6,653 nt of DNA from Actinomycetota bacterium (GTDB taxonomy: Bacteria > Actinomycetota > Humimicrobiia > Humimicrobiales > Humimicrobiaceae): the NCBI GenBank assembly GCA_018399435.1, contig JAGYOJ010000094.1:1-6653 (forward strand), written 5' to 3'. Made by a program: the position numbers and the translations under genes. How positions within the stretch are numbered: the first letter of the stretch is position 1; the number at the start of each line of letters is the position of its first letter. The notes below the pieces were generated by a model, which saw only the letters and a list, made by a program, of their open reading frames with translations, was not told where the DNA came from and did no database searches. Shown in pieces: positions 5,392-6,653 of this stretch.

Positions 5392-6653
5392 ATGGCTAAA
5401 AAGGCATATGTAGGAATCGACCTTGCTAAAGGAAGTTCTGTAGTTGCTGTAGTAGATGAAAATGGAGAAGATATAACCCGCCCCTTTAGCATAAAAAACT
5501 CTGTGGCTGGTACCGGTAAAATCCTATCCAAGCTTTCTGGCTACAAGAAGGAAAATATACTCTGCGGCATGGAAGCAAGCTCTAACTACTGGGAAAATAT
5601 GCTCTCATATTTTAAGCAAAGAGACATCCCTTGCCTGCTTATAAACCCTTTCCAGGTAAAAAAGTATAGGGAAGCTATTGGAAAAAGGATTAAAACTGAC
5701 AAGGTTGATGCAGAAGCTATTGCTTAAGCTTATCAGGGGTAAGATTTACGGCAGTATCTATATCTCTGATGATACCGTACTGGAGCTAAGGGAACTTGTT
5801 AGGATAAAGTATTCTTTTTAAGAGAAGGGTAGGTGATTTAAAGAAAAGCGTAAAATCTCTTCTTCACGTGGTATTTTGCCAGTACACCAAGTCAATCTCT
5901 TATCCCTTCTCCAAAGTATCTACTGATATTTTAACAAGATTTCCCACTGCTTCTACATATGGCAAAGAAGGCAAGTATGTCAAAGCTTGTTAAAATCTTT
6001 AGAAGATACCAGGGATGCAATTTTGGCCCTGATAAGGCAAAAGAGCTTATAGCGGCTGCAAAGGATAGCTTCTACTCCGGTAGGGCATACAAGGCAAGAG
6101 GTACGGCTCTTTCCATGCAGCTTGAAGAGATTACCTCTCTGTCTGCCAAAATAGCCGATATTGAAGATGAGATAGCCTCAATCCTAAAGCCTGACGGCCC
6201 TGAAGGGGGAAGCTCTGCCTATGATATCCTAAACTTAAATTAAAGGTGTAGGAATTGGTACCATTGCTGCCTTTCTGGCCTATATTGGTGATGTAGGAAG
6301 GTTTTCCTCTTCAGATAATGTTATCTCCTATATAGGATTTTATCCTAATATATTTTAAGTAAGGAGATTACAAAAAAGATCATCCAACAATTCAAAAAGC
6401 AGGACCAAAAGAGCTTCGCTATATGCTATACCTTTCAAGTGTTGCGGCTATAAAGCATAACAGCCAGCTTAAAAAATACTACCATGATAAGGTATCGGCT
6501 GAAATGCCTGCTAAAAAAGCTATAATAAAGGTAGCAGTAAAACTTGCCAGGATGATGTACTCAATGCTTAAAAACAAAGAGCACTATAATCCTTCCCGGG
6601 TATTACGGCCTCCCATCTGTGCCGCTCAGCTGCTTAACCTATTTAGTTTTCAA
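5392..6653 (+). pseudogene. IS110-family transposase, multiply frameshifted, 3' partial
   Basis: Encodes a broken DEDD (RuvC-like) transposase with a C-terminal Transposase_20-type region. The first 111 codons are intact: GIDLAK (Asp10), GMEAS (Glu61) and KTDKVDAEA (Asp103, Asp106) keep the full DEDD set. After that the reading must change frame near 5725, 5818, 5970, 6237, 6356 and 6377 to follow the protein: KLIRGKIYGSIYISDD, then KRRVGDLKKSVKSLLHVV, then SKLVKIFRRYQGCNFGPDKA, then KGVGIGTIAAFLAYIGDVGR with SYIGFYPNIF, and finally KELRYMLYLSSVAAI to KEHYNPSRVL. The first four shifts each act as one extra base. Stops fall at 5725, 5819 and 6356 among others, so no full-length protein can be made. 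The stretch 5959-6243, which begins with an ATG, is an internal piece and not a separate gene. AAAGGA stands 7 nt before the ATG. The last frame is still open at the window end. Confidence 0.9.

Larger units (their letters stand above)
5191..6653 (+). mobile_element. Decayed IS110-family insertion sequence (right end outside the window)
   Basis: The element consists of the structured non-coding left part and the transposase remnant at 5392 onward. The left boundary is a guess, since IS110 elements often lack terminal inverted repeats and target duplications, and none was found here. The right end is past the window edge. G+C is higher than in the neighbouring genes (25 of 60 bases at 6121-6180 against 21 of 60 at 2401-2460 and 15 of 60 at 2641-2700 in accC), consistent with foreign origin. 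Confidence 0.6.

Noticed and set aside
5959..6243. A separate 94-residue gene
   Set aside because: From the SKLVKIFRRYQG segment onward it continues the IS110 transposase in the original frame after earlier shifts, and the next segment (KGVGIGTIAAFL) continues it after another shift.
5725..6377. Programmed frameshifting to make a full transposase
   Set aside because: About six separate shifts would be needed at unrelated sites. Programmed frameshifting normally uses one slippery site, and IS110 transposases are normally a single frame.

Overview
The window comes from an AT-rich anaerobic bacterium that carries the methyl branch of the Wood-Ljungdahl (acetyl-CoA) pathway. The evidence is an adjacent metV-metF pair of the acetogen type, strong GGAGG-type ribosome binding sites, and AT-biased codons (AGA/AGG for Arg, ATA for Ile). 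A low-GC Clostridia-like acetogen or an uncultured subsurface lineage would fit. The sequence alone does not fix the taxon.

Left block, + strand (1-3045): a two-gene biotin carboxylase unit. The first gene is cut by the left window edge. It fuses a PycB/OadA-type carboxyltransferase region to a complete AccB-like biotin carboxyl carrier protein. The second is accC, which starts at the base after the first gene's stop codon. AccC keeps its catalytic residues and the carrier keeps its biotinylated lysine. The carboxyltransferase barrel, however, has lost most of the visible residues that define the active site: the HxH metal ligands, the pyruvate-binding Arg and the catalytic Thr. It therefore looks like a pseudo-enzyme or a re-purposed domain welded to AccB, and this is the most unusual object in the window.

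Middle block, - strand (3042-5091): a lone small FeoA-domain gene lies convergent with accC and overlaps its 3' end by 4 bp. It has its own sigma70-like promoter. To its right is the metV-metF operon, read leftwards and closed by a hairpin at 3372-3409. MetV and MetF together form the methylenetetrahydrofolate reductase that makes methyl-THF. Methyl-THF feeds acetyl-CoA synthesis, and acetyl-CoA or pyruvate is the usual substrate pool of biotin-dependent carboxylases, so the two blocks are metabolically adjacent but not shown to be co-regulated.

Right block, + strand (about 5105-6653): a 287-bp gene-free stretch with nested inverted and direct repeats, followed by a decayed IS110-family transposase gene broken by about six frame disruptions. 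It runs off the right edge. The structured stretch sits where IS110-group elements encode their bridge (guide) RNA, and it is also the upstream region of metV.
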